Source: Bradyrhizobium cytisi (GTDB lineage: Bacteria; Pseudomonadota; Alphaproteobacteria; Rhizobiales; Xanthobacteraceae). Taken from it: a stretch of DNA of 64,000 nucleotides. Made by a program: the position numbers and the translations under genes. Of the stretch, positions 34,076-42,552 are shown piece by piece. Location: contig NZ_VSSR01000017.1 in assembly GCF_008123515.1 (NCBI RefSeq), positions 1 through 64,000 of the forward strand. The letters are read 5' to 3'. The notes beneath the pieces are model-generated. The model was given only the letters and a program-made list of their open reading frames with translations. It was not told the DNA's origin and did no database searches. Numbering within the stretch: position 1 is the stretch's first letter; each line of letters begins with the position of its first letter.

Positions 34076-35176
34076 ATGGCTGATGCTCCTCTGTTCGACA
34101 GCCGCGATCTGCGGCGCGTGCTCGGAACCTTTGTCACCGGCGTGACCGTGGTGACCACGACCGATGACGAAGGCAGATTCCATGGCGTCACCGCCAACTC
34201 CTTCAGCTCGGTGTCGCTTGATCCTCCGCTGGTGCTCTGGAGCCAGTCGGTCAAAAGTCACAGCCACCCGGCCTTCTTCAAGGCCGAACGCTTTGCCGTG
34301 AACATCTTGGCCGAGGACCAGATCGAGCTGTCAAAGCGCTTTGCGAAGTCATCGCATGAGAAGTTCGTCGGCATCGATGTCGATATCGGCTCCGGCGCCG
34401 TGCCGCTGCTCCGCGATTGCGGCGCCAGGCTCCAGTGCCGGGTCGTGTCGCGGGTGCCGGGCGGCGACCACACCATCTATGTCGGCGAGGTGTTTGCGAT
34501 CGATCGCGCCGAACGCAAGCCGCTCGTCTTCGGCAACGGTCAATATCTGCTGGCTGACCCCCACGATATGGCTGATGGCGCATTGTTGCCCGATCGCAAG
34601 CAGGCGCAACTGGCCGCCATGCGGCTCGGCACGCGCGCGATCGAGCGCCTCGCCAACCAGTTCGACGAGACGATGGCGCTCGCGGTCTGGGGTACACACG
34701 GCCCAACCATCACCCATTGGGAACCGGCGTCCGCTCCCGTCAGCGACGCGCTTCCCGTCGGACTGATACTGCCCGTGACCTCGACGGCAACCGGTCTGGC
34801 ATTTGCCGCACATCTTCCGCCTGAGGCCATTGCGCAGACGGGCTGGCCAGGAGAGGCCACGACGGCCGAGGAGGGCGATTGGGAGGAACGCCTCGAAGAC
34901 ATCCGGCGACTGGGACTCGCAAGGCAGGGACTCGAAACCTTCTACCGCAGCGAAACGCTGATCAATGCCCTCAGTGCGCCGGTGCTCGATGCAAGCGGCC
35001 AGGCGGTGCTGGCTCTGACCGCGGTCGGCGAGGCGAGCCGGTTTCGCGCGGATCTCGACGGTGTGTTCGCCCGCACCCTCCGGCAGAGCGCAGAAGATCT
35101 GTCTCGCCGCCTCGGCTACCGCTCCGACAATGCGTCTGAACCGGCCAAGCGGCTGCAACCGGCGGCGGGAGCCTGA
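34076..35176 (+). CDS. Flavin reductase fused to IclR effector-binding domain
   Basis: Encodes 366 residues with two domains. Residues ~8-165 are an HpaC/flavin-reductase domain (LGTFVTGVTVVTT, GVTANSFSSVSLDPPLVL, FAVNILAEDQ, DHTIYVGEV), which would supply FMNH2 to the LLM monooxygenase upstream. Residues ~185-347 match the ligand-binding domain of IclR regulators (LPVGLILPVTSTATGLAFAAHLPPE, then ETLINALSAPVLDASGQAVLALTAVG and LRQSAEDLSRRLGYR) without its DNA-binding domain. A substrate-sensing tail on the reductase is therefore likely; a precedent is the Acinetobacter 4-hydroxyphenylacetate hydroxylase reductase, whose C-terminal regulator-like domain makes it respond to substrate. ATG 34076 has AAGGAGG six bases upstream; GTG 34055 is unlikely. 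Confidence 0.88.
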   Translation: MADAPLFDSRDLRRVLGTFVTGVTVVTTTDDEGRFHGVTANSFSSVSLDPPLVLWSQSVKSHSHPAFFKAERFAVNILAEDQIELSKRFAKSSHEKFVGIDVDIGSGAVPLLRDCGARLQCRVVSRVPGGDHTIYVGEVFAIDRAERKPLVFGNGQYLLADPHDMADGALLPDRKQAQLAAMRLGTRAIERLANQFDETMALAVWGTHGPTITHWEPASAPVSDALPVGLILPVTSTATGLAFAAHLPPEAIAQTGWPGEATTAEEGDWEERLEDIRRLGLARQGLETFYRSETLINALSAPVLDASGQAVLALTAVGEASRFRADLDGVFARTLRQSAEDLSRRLGYRSDNASEPAKRLQPAAGA

Positions 35177-35179
35177 TCG

Positions 35180-36079
35180 ATGGCCGCTTTGTCCGCCCTC
35201 GACACCGAGCTCCTCACGCAGGAGCTGCCTGAACTTGTCCAGGTGACCGTTGCGTCACCGGTCTATTCCGGAGAACGGGGGCACATCAATTATCGCGCCA
35301 GTGGGAGCGCGCGCAATCCCACGGTGCTGATGCTTCACGGACTCGGATCCAGCTCGGCCGGATATCGTGCCCAGCTTGCCGGGTTGTCGCGGGATTTTCA
35401 CGTGCTTGCCTGGAATGCGCCGGGCTTCGGCGGCAGCACGCCCATCCCGGGGCAGGACCCAGGCATTGACGATTATGCGGAGGCCTTGGAAGGATTGCTG
35501 CGCGCACTTCGGGTGCGGCGGCTTGCCGTTCTGGTCGGCAGCTCCTGGGGGAGCGTCGTGGCGCTGGCCTTCGCACGGCGATATCCAGCAATGGTCGACG
35601 GTCTCGTTCTTTCCGCCCCGAATGTCGCCAGAGGCCATCTCCTCGGCGATGCCCGTGCAGCCGAGCTCAATGCCTGGCTTGGCACGGCGGATATCGACAT
35701 TCCGGTTTCACGCGCAGCCATCGCGGACAAGTTGCTGACACCGGACACGCCATCGCTGGTCAGGCAGCATGTCGAGCGCCTCCGCGACGCCATGACGACC
35801 GACGGCTGGCGACAGGCGATACGGTCGCTGTTCACCATTTACACGCCGGACACCGTCTCGGCCGTGCGGTGCCCGATTGCCATCCTCTCCGGCACGCTCG
35901 ATCAGGTCGCGCCACATCGGGATCACGCGGCGCGGCTGCTCGCCGCGGCGCCTGCCGCGACGTCGCATCCGTTCGAGGCTTGCGGCCACATGCTCAAGCT
36001 CGAAGCGCCAGTGAAGTTCAACGCCATCGTCCGGCAAATCGCAGCCGAGACGCGGAGCGAAGTCTCGGCAGCGAAATAG
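35180..36079 (+). CDS. Alpha/beta hydrolase
   Basis: Encodes 299 residues with an alpha/beta-hydrolase fold: oxyanion segment LMLHGLGSSSAG, nucleophile Ser122 in GSSWGS, acid in LSGTLDQVAPH and His in ACGHMLKLE. It starts 3 bases after the reductase stop, so it is cotranscribed with the monooxygenase pair. The likely role is hydrolysis of an ester, lactone or C-C bond formed by the oxygenase. The exact reaction cannot be read from the sequence. Confidence 0.9.
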   Translation: MAALSALDTELLTQELPELVQVTVASPVYSGERGHINYRASGSARNPTVLMLHGLGSSSAGYRAQLAGLSRDFHVLAWNAPGFGGSTPIPGQDPGIDDYAEALEGLLRALRVRRLAVLVGSSWGSVVALAFARRYPAMVDGLVLSAPNVARGHLLGDARAAELNAWLGTADIDIPVSRAAIADKLLTPDTPSLVRQHVERLRDAMTTDGWRQAIRSLFTIYTPDTVSAVRCPIAILSGTLDQVAPHRDHAARLLAAAPAATSHPFEACGHMLKLEAPVKFNAIVRQIAAETRSEVSAAK

Positions 36080-36111
36080 AACACGAAAGCCGACACGCGA
36101 GGAAACCAAGG

Positions 36112-37449
36112 ATGAAGATCGAACAGGAAGCAGAGCGGCCTACTCCAACTCATTGGTGGATGGTCGGCGTCCTTTGCCTGGTGAATGCGGTCGCATTCAT
36201 CGATCGTGCGGCGCTACCGCTCCTGGTTCAACCCATCAAGCGTGATCTCGGGATATCGGACACGATGATGAGCCTTCTGATTGGAGCTGCCTTCATCATC
36301 ACCTACGCCATCGGGGGCTGGCTTGTCGGCGTGCTTGTCGATCGGTTCTCCCGCAGACGCATCCTTGGTATCGGGATCGCGGCCTGGGGAGTGTCGACGA
36401 TCCTGTGCGGCTCCGCCACGACCTATGCCGGTCTGTTCCTGGGCCGCTGCGGGGTTGGCGCGGGCGAGGCAACATGTGGACCGGCGAGCATGTCGCTTGT
36501 GAAAGATGCATTTGATACGCGCTTCCGCGGGCGCGCCGTCGCGATCTGGGCGATGGGCGCGAGCATCGGCGGCGGGATCGCCCTTCTTGCCGGAGGCGCC
36601 ATTCTTCACCTGGTCGGCGAGAACGGGGCCTATGTCGTGCCCGTGCTCGGGATATCAATTCGCTCGTGGCAGCTCGTCATGATCGCCTGTGGCGTGTTTG
36701 CGCTGCCCGTTGCCCTGCTCGTTTTCACGTTCCCGGAGCCCGCAAGACGATCAGCCGGCCCAAGCAAATCTGTGGCTTTCAAGGAAGTGCTCGAGGCGAT
36801 CCGTGGTCGATGGCTGGTCTTTGCGTTGCTCTTTCTGGCAAACGCTGCGACGATCATGCTGTCGGTGGCTTATTCGTCCTGGATTCCCGCGTTTCTCGGG
36901 CGGGTGTGGAAAATCCCGGCAGGCGAGATCGGCCTGACTTACGGTCTGATCGTGTTGCTGCTCAGCACCACGAGCCAACTCAGTGCGGGCTTTCTCGTCG
37001 ACCTGGTCTACCGACGGTACGGCCTGTCGGGTGTCCCGGCGCTCGGAATTGCGATTTGCGCGTTGATCTTCGTGCCTGCCGTCTTGGCGCCTGCGGCCGG
37101 ATCCATTTCGGCGACCTGGTTTTTGCTGGCAGCTTTTAATCTCCTGGCTGCGAGCTTGTTCACCATCGGCACCTCGACGATCGTGCATCTGTCGCCGGGC
37201 GCGGTCATCGGGAAAATCACGGCCGTTCATTTCGCGTGGGTCGGCATCACGGGAACGGCGGTCGCGCCGACGCTCGTTGCGGTGATCGCCGATCGACTAT
37301 TTGAGGGAGCCCAGAGCGCTCTCGGCTCCGCGCTATCAACTGTCGGCGGTGCGCTGGCGATAGCCGGCGGGCTATGTCTTCTCGCCGTCTATTGGCAGAT
37401 GCGACCCGGCCGTGACGTGCCATCGCTTGTTCCCGAGCGCGCGCGATGA
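36112..37449 (+). CDS. MFS transporter (organic anion/aromatic acid type)
   Basis: Encodes 445 residues with about 12 hydrophobic segments. The start (HWWMVGVLCLVNAVAFIDRAALPLLVQPIKRDLGISD) and the loop 2-3 motif GWLVGVLVDRFSRRRILGIG are typical of the anion:cation symporter type of major facilitator. It probably imports the pathway substrate. ATG 36112 is chosen because the first helix follows at normal distance; the longer frame upstream overlaps the hydrolase gene. The stop overlaps an in-frame upstream ATG of the crotonase gene by 4 bases, but the crotonase ribosome site points to 37500. Confidence 0.88.
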   Translation: MKIEQEAERPTPTHWWMVGVLCLVNAVAFIDRAALPLLVQPIKRDLGISDTMMSLLIGAAFIITYAIGGWLVGVLVDRFSRRRILGIGIAAWGVSTILCGSATTYAGLFLGRCGVGAGEATCGPASMSLVKDAFDTRFRGRAVAIWAMGASIGGGIALLAGGAILHLVGENGAYVVPVLGISIRSWQLVMIACGVFALPVALLVFTFPEPARRSAGPSKSVAFKEVLEAIRGRWLVFALLFLANAATIMLSVAYSSWIPAFLGRVWKIPAGEIGLTYGLIVLLLSTTSQLSAGFLVDLVYRRYGLSGVPALGIAICALIFVPAVLAPAAGSISATWFLLAAFNLLAASLFTIGTSTIVHLSPGAVIGKITAVHFAWVGITGTAVAPTLVAVIADRLFEGAQSALGSALSTVGGALAIAGGLCLLAVYWQMRPGRDVPSLVPERAR

Positions 37450-37499
37450 GGCGGCCGTTTCTGGAATCACAATATCAACATGTTGAAGGGAGGTCGGAA

Positions 37500-38288
37500 A
37501 TGCAAGTGATCAGGTTCGAACAGAAAGACGCGGTCGGTCATATCGTACTCGCCAATCCGCCGAAAAATCTCATTGCATCGGACTTTTCGGACGCGCTCAA
37601 GCAGGCCGTTCACGAAGCCGGCGAGAGCTACATCAGGGCGTTGCTGGTGAGGGCGGAAGGACCCAATTTCAGCCAGGGCGGCGACGTGCTCGACTTCCTG
37701 GAGAAGAATGCCAGTCAATTCCGGACCTTCATTGCCGAATGTAATCAGTCGTTCCGCGCCATCGAGGCCTTGCCGATCCCGACGGTCGCAGCCGTCCGCG
37801 GCGCTGCGTTTGGCGGCGCCTTCGAGCTCGCGCTCGCCTGCGACTTCATCGTTGCGGCCGAAGATGCGGTGTTTCGCTGTATCGAGGCTTCGGTGGGATC
37901 TGCGCCCGTCGCCGGCGCGGTGCAGCGACTCGCGGAGCGGATCGGCCGTTCGCGCGCGGCCCGATACGCGATGCTTTGTGAGCCGATGTCGGGCGCCACC
38001 GCCGGCGAACTGGGAATTGCGATCCAGGTGATGCCCGCGGATGACGTCGAAGCGGCTGCGCTCAAATTCGCGCAGGATCTGTCGAGCGGTCCGACGCGCT
38101 CGTATGCGGCCATACGAACCCTGCTGAAGGCCTGGTCGGGCGGGGGCGTGCCGTCCGCCGACGCAATGATCCTGGATATCACCATGGCGCTCCACAGCTC
38201 CGAGGATGCAAGACGCGGCCGCACGGCACGGGCCGAGGCCATCAAGAAGGGGATCGAGCCGCCGAGAATCGTCTTCACCGGCCGATGA
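37500..38288 (+). CDS. Enoyl-CoA hydratase/isomerase family protein (crotonase 1)
   Basis: Encodes 262 residues of the crotonase superfamily. Both glutamates used by enoyl-CoA hydratase are present at the right 20-residue spacing: FELALACD and FRCIEASVG. The oxyanion-hole segments (NFSQGGDVLDF, AAFGGAFELA) are recognisable although the usual GAGG loop reads VAGA. It is a paralogue of the gene at 42553 (shared RSYAA-RTLLKAWS-GGV and C-terminal IEPP endings). ATG 37500 follows GGGAGGT at 7-base spacing. Expected role: hydration or related chemistry on a CoA-linked intermediate. Confidence 0.88.
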   Translation: MQVIRFEQKDAVGHIVLANPPKNLIASDFSDALKQAVHEAGESYIRALLVRAEGPNFSQGGDVLDFLEKNASQFRTFIAECNQSFRAIEALPIPTVAAVRGAAFGGAFELALACDFIVAAEDAVFRCIEASVGSAPVAGAVQRLAERIGRSRAARYAMLCEPMSGATAGELGIAIQVMPADDVEAAALKFAQDLSSGPTRSYAAIRTLLKAWSGGGVPSADAMILDITMALHSSEDARRGRTARAEAIKKGIEPPRIVFTGR

Positions 38289-38327
38289 TGGAACGCCTCG
38301 GAAGACGCAGGAGAGAAACGGCGGCAA

Positions 38328-39230
38328 ATGGTGCGCGATCTTAACGATCTCCAGTTCTTTGTCGCCGTTGTCGTCAATCGGGGATTCTCGGCGGCCTCCC
38401 GCGTGCTTGGCGTACCCAAATCGCGCGTCAGTCGCCGCATCGCTCTCCTGGAGGAGCGGCTCGGCGTGCGGCTGCTCGATCGGACGACGCGCGGACTTGG
38501 TGTGACCCAGGTTGGTCAGCAAGTCTACCAGCACGCGCAAGCCGCGGTGATCGAAGCTGACGCGGTCGAGGAGGTCGCGCTTCGTATGCAAGCCGAGCCC
38601 CGCGGGCTCGTTCGGCTGACCTGTCCGCTCGGGCTTCAGGGGGCGATTGCCGGTCCCTTGCCCAGCTTCCTTGCCGCTCATCCTCAATTGCGTGTTCAAT
38701 GCATCGCGACCAATCGCCGAGTCGACTTGATCCACGAAGGTATCGATGTCGCGATCCGCGTTCGCGAGCGCCTCGACACCGACGCAGATCTGCAAGTGAA
38801 GCGCATCGGGGTCAGCCGGCGCATCCTTGTCGCAAGCCCCAACCTGCTGGCAAAGACGGGTGCTCCGAAATCGCCGGCGGATCTCGGCAATTTTCCGATT
38901 TTGGACCAGGACGAGCAGAGCGGCGGTACCTGGCTTCTGACGGCGAAAAATGGTGAGACCAGCAGCCTGTCGGTCGAGCCACGCCTTGCCAGCGGCAGCT
39001 TCGATATCCTGATGGCGGCGGCGTGCCAGGGCGCCGGAATTACGTTGTTGCCGGCCAGATATTGTCAGGACGCACTCGTGAGTGGTGCGCTCGTCCGTGT
39101 GCTGCCGGAATGGGGCGGCACCGAGGGCATCCTGCATCTCGTCTTCGCCTCGCGGCGCGGCATGCTGCCTGGCGTCCGGGCGGTGATCGACTTCGCTGCC
39201 GCGGCCCTGAGATCGTCAGCGGCGTCATAG
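38328..39230 (+). CDS. LysR-family transcriptional regulator
   Basis: Encodes 300 residues. The N-terminal winged helix-turn-helix (LNDLQFFVAVVVNRGFSAASRVLGVPKSRVSRRIALLEERLGVRLLDRTTR, residues ~4-62) is followed by a periplasmic-binding-protein-like effector domain. The sequence belongs to the group with AVEADAVEEVALRMQAEPRGLVRLTCP-like linkers that often control pirin/DoxX or quinone-stress genes. Pirin and DoxX genes follow directly on the same strand, as is common for this LysR subgroup, so they are likely targets. Confidence 0.9.
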   Translation: MVRDLNDLQFFVAVVVNRGFSAASRVLGVPKSRVSRRIALLEERLGVRLLDRTTRGLGVTQVGQQVYQHAQAAVIEADAVEEVALRMQAEPRGLVRLTCPLGLQGAIAGPLPSFLAAHPQLRVQCIATNRRVDLIHEGIDVAIRVRERLDTDADLQVKRIGVSRRILVASPNLLAKTGAPKSPADLGNFPILDQDEQSGGTWLLTAKNGETSSLSVEPRLASGSFDILMAAACQGAGITLLPARYCQDALVSGALVRVLPEWGGTEGILHLVFASRRGMLPGVRAVIDFAAAALRSSAAS

Positions 39231-39395
39231 CCGGCGTTCAACCGCCGTGCGCTGCTGTGGTTTGTCTCTCAGCGGAGACGGGTGCGGCCTTCGGCGTAGT
39301 CGCGGCTTCCGGTCCCATCCGCCGGCGATCGTTCACCAGGTAGAACGAGGCGTCCGGAATCTGCTGACTAATCGGCCGACCGGTTTGGCCACATA

Positions 39396-39437
39396 ACCAT
39401 TCCCGAAACGGACACGGGTCCGATGCCGAGGAATGGT
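39396..39437 (+). promoter_or_regulatory. Nested leader hairpin covering the pirin ribosome site
   Basis: ACCATTCC (39396-39403) is perfectly complementary to GGAATGGT (39430-39437). Inside lies a second stem, CGGAC (39409-39413) with GTCCG (39418-39422). The 3' arm of the outer stem includes the end of the GAGGA ribosome site and abuts ATG 39439. If transcribed, this fold would occlude translation initiation. Function is inferred. Confidence 0.35.
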
Positions 39438-39438
39438 C

Positions 39439-40140
39439 ATGTTGCAGCTTCGCTCCAAGGAAACGCTCGATCACGGAGATCGCGGCTGGCTGAAAGCACG
39501 CCACCATTTCATCGTGTCGGCTGAGGGCAATCCCGCGAATGGCCCCCTTGGCGCGCTCGTGGTCTGGAACGACGACGAGATTGCGCCCGGCTCCGGCTTC
39601 GGACGCCACTCGCACGCGGACATGGAAATCGTGACCTATGTCCGCCAGGGCGCCGTCACGCACGAAGACAGCGCCGGAAATCTCGGCCGCACCGTGGCCG
39701 GTGACGTCCAGGTGATGAGCGCTGGATCCGGCATCAGCCACTCCGAGCACAACCGCGACGACGACCCGCTGAAGCTCTTCCAGATCTGGCTGCTGCCGCG
39801 TCAGCGCGGCGGGACGCCGCGGTGGGATACCCGCAAATTCCCGAAGGCAGATCGCGCCGGACATCTCATCGAGCTCGCGAGCGGGAATCCGGAGAACGCC
39901 GAGGCGCTCATGATCCGCGCCGACGCCCGCGTCCTCGGTGCCACGCTGCTTGCGCGGACCACTCTGACACATACGCCGTCGGCGCATTTGCGGCACACCT
40001 ATCTCGCCCCTGCCCAGGGCGCGATCCTCGTCAACGGGCAACGAGTTGCTGTCGGCGACGGCATCGCCGCAATCGACGAACCCAAACTCATCATCACGGC
40101 CATCGAGAACGCGGAGTTCATCCTCGTCGACGCCGCCTGA
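39439..40140 (+). CDS. Pirin-family protein (YhaK-like cupin)
   Basis: Encodes 233 residues of the bicupin pirin family. The iron ligand pattern is visible: His-X-His in GRHSHADMEIVTYV, and His...Glu in GISHSEHN. The family includes quercetin 2,3-dioxygenases and redox sensors. I prefer ATG 39439 because GAGGA lies 6 bases upstream; the ATG at 39433 directly abuts that site. DoxX follows after 27 bases, a frequent pairing in proteobacteria, and the LysR gene upstream is the likely regulator. Confidence 0.9.
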   Translation: MLQLRSKETLDHGDRGWLKARHHFIVSAEGNPANGPLGALVVWNDDEIAPGSGFGRHSHADMEIVTYVRQGAVTHEDSAGNLGRTVAGDVQVMSAGSGISHSEHNRDDDPLKLFQIWLLPRQRGGTPRWDTRKFPKADRAGHLIELASGNPENAEALMIRADARVLGATLLARTTLTHTPSAHLRHTYLAPAQGAILVNGQRVAVGDGIAAIDEPKLIITAIENAEFILVDAA

Positions 40141-40167
40141 TCTCACACCAGCAAAGGAGCTATTACC

Positions 40168-40584
40168 ATGAACCGTTACCTCCCTCTGATCGGCCGTATC
40201 CTGATCGGCCTGCCCTTCGCGATGAGCGGCCTCGGCAAGCTCGCCGCTTTCGGTCCGACGACCGCGATGATCGCTGCTGCCGGTCTGCCTGTGCCGCCGC
40301 TTGCTTACATCGTTGCAGTCGCGCTTGAACTCGGCGGTGGACTCCTGCTGATTGCAGGCTACCAGGTTCGAACGGTCGCGCTGGCGCTGGCAGTGTTCTG
40401 TATCGCGGCCGGCGTGGCGTTCCACAGCAACTTCGCCGACCAGAACCAGATGATCCACTTCCTCAAGAACGTCATGATGGCCGGCGGCCTGCTTCAGATC
40501 GCGGCGTTCGGCGCAGGCGCGCTCAGCCTCGACAACCGCCTGTCCAAGGGCGGCGTCGCTGTCGCGAATGCTGCGGCCCGCTGA
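40168..40584 (+). CDS. DoxX-family membrane protein
   Basis: Encodes 138 residues with four hydrophobic segments and the DoxX opening (LIGRILIGLPFAMSGLGKLAAF, ELGGGLLLIAGYQVR, HFLKNVMMAGGLLQIAAFG). DoxX proteins are small inner-membrane proteins tied to redox or quinone stress; the activity is not defined. An AAAGGAG ribosome site precedes the ATG and the gene is in an operon with pirin. Confidence 0.9.
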   Translation: MNRYLPLIGRILIGLPFAMSGLGKLAAFGPTTAMIAAAGLPVPPLAYIVAVALELGGGLLLIAGYQVRTVALALAVFCIAAGVAFHSNFADQNQMIHFLKNVMMAGGLLQIAAFGAGALSLDNRLSKGGVAVANAAAR

Positions 40585-40661
40585 ACTCATGAGCTCGCGC
40601 CGACCGTTCCGACGGCAGTACGCCCCGTCGCCGGGCCGGCGCGAGTTCACCAGAAAGATAC

Positions 40662-40675
40662 TTTACGATCGTAAA
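40662..40675. promoter_or_regulatory. 14-bp perfect palindrome upstream of CocE-like gene
   Basis: TTTACGATCGTAAA, a perfect 14-bp palindrome in an AT-rich pocket, lies 103 bases before the start of the CocE-like hydrolase and just after the DoxX gene. This is the form expected of a TetR-type operator. A TetR gene closes the same gene run (45209-45859) and could bind here to control hydrolase, crotonase 2 and ligase. Confidence 0.45.
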
Positions 40676-40778
40676 ATTTAATGACATGGTTCGTTCAGTC
40701 GGGCTGGCGGCCGGTTCGCCGCATCTCGACGATCGCCGAACGTCGGCCGCAAGCGCCGCGAACAGCCGGAGTGAAACG

Positions 40779-42524
40779 ATGATCGAGGAACGGGACATCA
40801 GTGTTGCCATGCGCGACGGCACGCGACTTGCCGTCGACGTCTACCGACCGGATGCGGCGGGCAAATACCCGGTGCTCTATGCGTCGGCGTTGCACAACAA
40901 GGACATTCAGGGGCCTGACATCGCGGACATCCTGCCGCCGCAACCGGCGCACGCCCCGTTATGGTTCGGGCCCATCGAGGCGGGCGATACGAGACGATTC
41001 ATTGCCAACGGCTATGTCCACGTCATCGCGCAGCCGCGAGGATCGGCCAAGTCGGAAGGCCATTACGGCCACGAGGATACCGACCATTACGATCTGATCG
41101 AGTGGATCACGCAGCAGCCGTGGTCAAACGGCAAGGTCGGAATGGTCGGCATCTCCGGCTATGCCGGCGAGCAGTGGCGCGCGGCCGCGCAAGGGCATCC
41201 CGCCCTGAAGGCCATCTTTCCCTACGATGCGTGCAGTGCCTATGGCGGTATGTTCGGCTTTCGCGACTTCAATCCCGGCGGCGTCCTGCACACATTTCCT
41301 TATTTGCTCGACGTCTTCAGCACGGTTCATGAGTCACGCGACCGGCCCGCGGAGCTTCCTGCTGCAGAGGAAGCGCTCTGGCGGCAGGCCATGCAGAACC
41401 CGGACTACAAGCAGTACATCAATCTCTACAACATCCTCACCCAGAAGGGGCAGCGCACGTTCGTCATGTATCTCATGATGACGCACCCTTGGGAGTTCGA
41501 CGGCACCGTCGAGCGCGCCGAAGAAACCTTCAGGAAAATCAAGATGCCGTTCTACACCGGCTCGGGAGCCTACGCGTACACCTACAAGCTTCACTGGCTG
41601 GGCGCGCAGCATTACTTCCAGAACGTTGACGCGCCGAAGAAGCTGCTGTTCACGGGCCCGGCTCACCTGGAGCGGCCATTCCATCAATACCACGACGAGA
41701 TCATCCGCTGGTACGACCACTGGCTGAAAGGGCAGGACACCGGCATCATGGACGAACCGCCGGTGCGTTATTGGCTGATGGGCGCCAACGAATGGCGTAC
41801 CGGAGCGGACTGGCCACTGCCGGAAACGCGGTGGACGAAATTCTATCTTTCGCATTGGGACGGCCTGACCGCAGAGCCGCCGCGGCCCGCTGTGGAGGTT
41901 GGTGCCGCGGCGCGCGAGCCCGACGTCTTCACTCAGATGCCCGTCACGCGGACGACGAAGGTCGAGCGGCTGCGCTACATGACGGATCCGTTGCCGCATG
42001 ACGTCACCGTCGCCGGCCCAATCACGCTCACGTTGTATGCAGCGATCGATCAGGAAGACACCAACTGGATCGTCGTCCTCAAGGACGTCGGCCCCGACGT
42101 CTCGGTCCGTACCGCGCGCGAGGGCGAGCGCGATATGCCAACAACCTTGCCCGAACGGGAGTTGACGCGAGGCTGGCTGAAGGCTTCGCACCGGGCGCTC
42201 GATGAGAAGCGTTCAAAGCCCTGGGAGCCATTCCACAAGCTCACTCGCGACGCGATCTCACCGGTGACGCCGGGCGAGGTGGTCGAGTACCAGATCCAGA
42301 TCCTGGCGACAGCGAACCAGTTCAAGGCCGGACACCGCATCTGCCTCGACATCACGTCCATGGATGTTCCGACCGGGACCGGCGCGATGACCAATGTCGA
42401 GTACATTCCCTATCACGTGTGCAGCAGCAAGACCGTGACGCACAGGATTTATCGGGACGCAGAGCGGCCATCGCATCTGCTGCTGCCCATCATTCCCCAA
42501 ACAAACAATCAACGTCCGACCTGA
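40779..42524 (+). CDS. CocE/NonD-family hydrolase (S15-like)
   Basis: Encodes 581 residues. The N-terminal catalytic alpha/beta-hydrolase domain (SVAMRDGTRLAVDVYRPDAAGKYPVLY, VIAQPRGSAKSEGHYGHE) has nucleophile Ser126 in GISGYAG. A C-terminal jelly-roll of the X-Pro dipeptidyl-peptidase type follows (DVTVAGPITLTLYAAIDQEDTNWIVVLKDV). Family members cleave esters or amides, for example cocaine esterase and glutaryl-acylases. No signal peptide is seen, so it is cytosolic. ATG 40779 has GGAG upstream and matches the family start; the frame is open upstream to 40686. The substrate is unknown, but the context is catabolic. Confidence 0.88.
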   Translation: MIEERDISVAMRDGTRLAVDVYRPDAAGKYPVLYASALHNKDIQGPDIADILPPQPAHAPLWFGPIEAGDTRRFIANGYVHVIAQPRGSAKSEGHYGHEDTDHYDLIEWITQQPWSNGKVGMVGISGYAGEQWRAAAQGHPALKAIFPYDACSAYGGMFGFRDFNPGGVLHTFPYLLDVFSTVHESRDRPAELPAAEEALWRQAMQNPDYKQYINLYNILTQKGQRTFVMYLMMTHPWEFDGTVERAEETFRKIKMPFYTGSGAYAYTYKLHWLGAQHYFQNVDAPKKLLFTGPAHLERPFHQYHDEIIRWYDHWLKGQDTGIMDEPPVRYWLMGANEWRTGADWPLPETRWTKFYLSHWDGLTAEPPRPAVEVGAAAREPDVFTQMPVTRTTKVERLRYMTDPLPHDVTVAGPITLTLYAAIDQEDTNWIVVLKDVGPDVSVRTAREGERDMPTTLPERELTRGWLKASHRALDEKRSKPWEPFHKLTRDAISPVTPGEVVEYQIQILATANQFKAGHRICLDITSMDVPTGTGAMTNVEYIPYHVCSSKTVTHRIYRDAERPSHLLLPIIPQTNNQRPT

Positions 42525-42552
42525 TCGTCGGCTCAGAGCAGGAGGCATTGCC

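Noticed and set aside
37467..39137. Minus-strand open frame of 556 codons across crotonase 1 and LysR
   Set aside because: It crosses two well-supported plus-strand genes and the spacer between them; the composition is that of a shadow frame.
39238..40650. Minus-strand open frame of 470 codons across pirin and DoxX
   Set aside because: Antisense to two recognisable genes. Its end in the 39.24-39.43 kb spacer has no family match that I can see.
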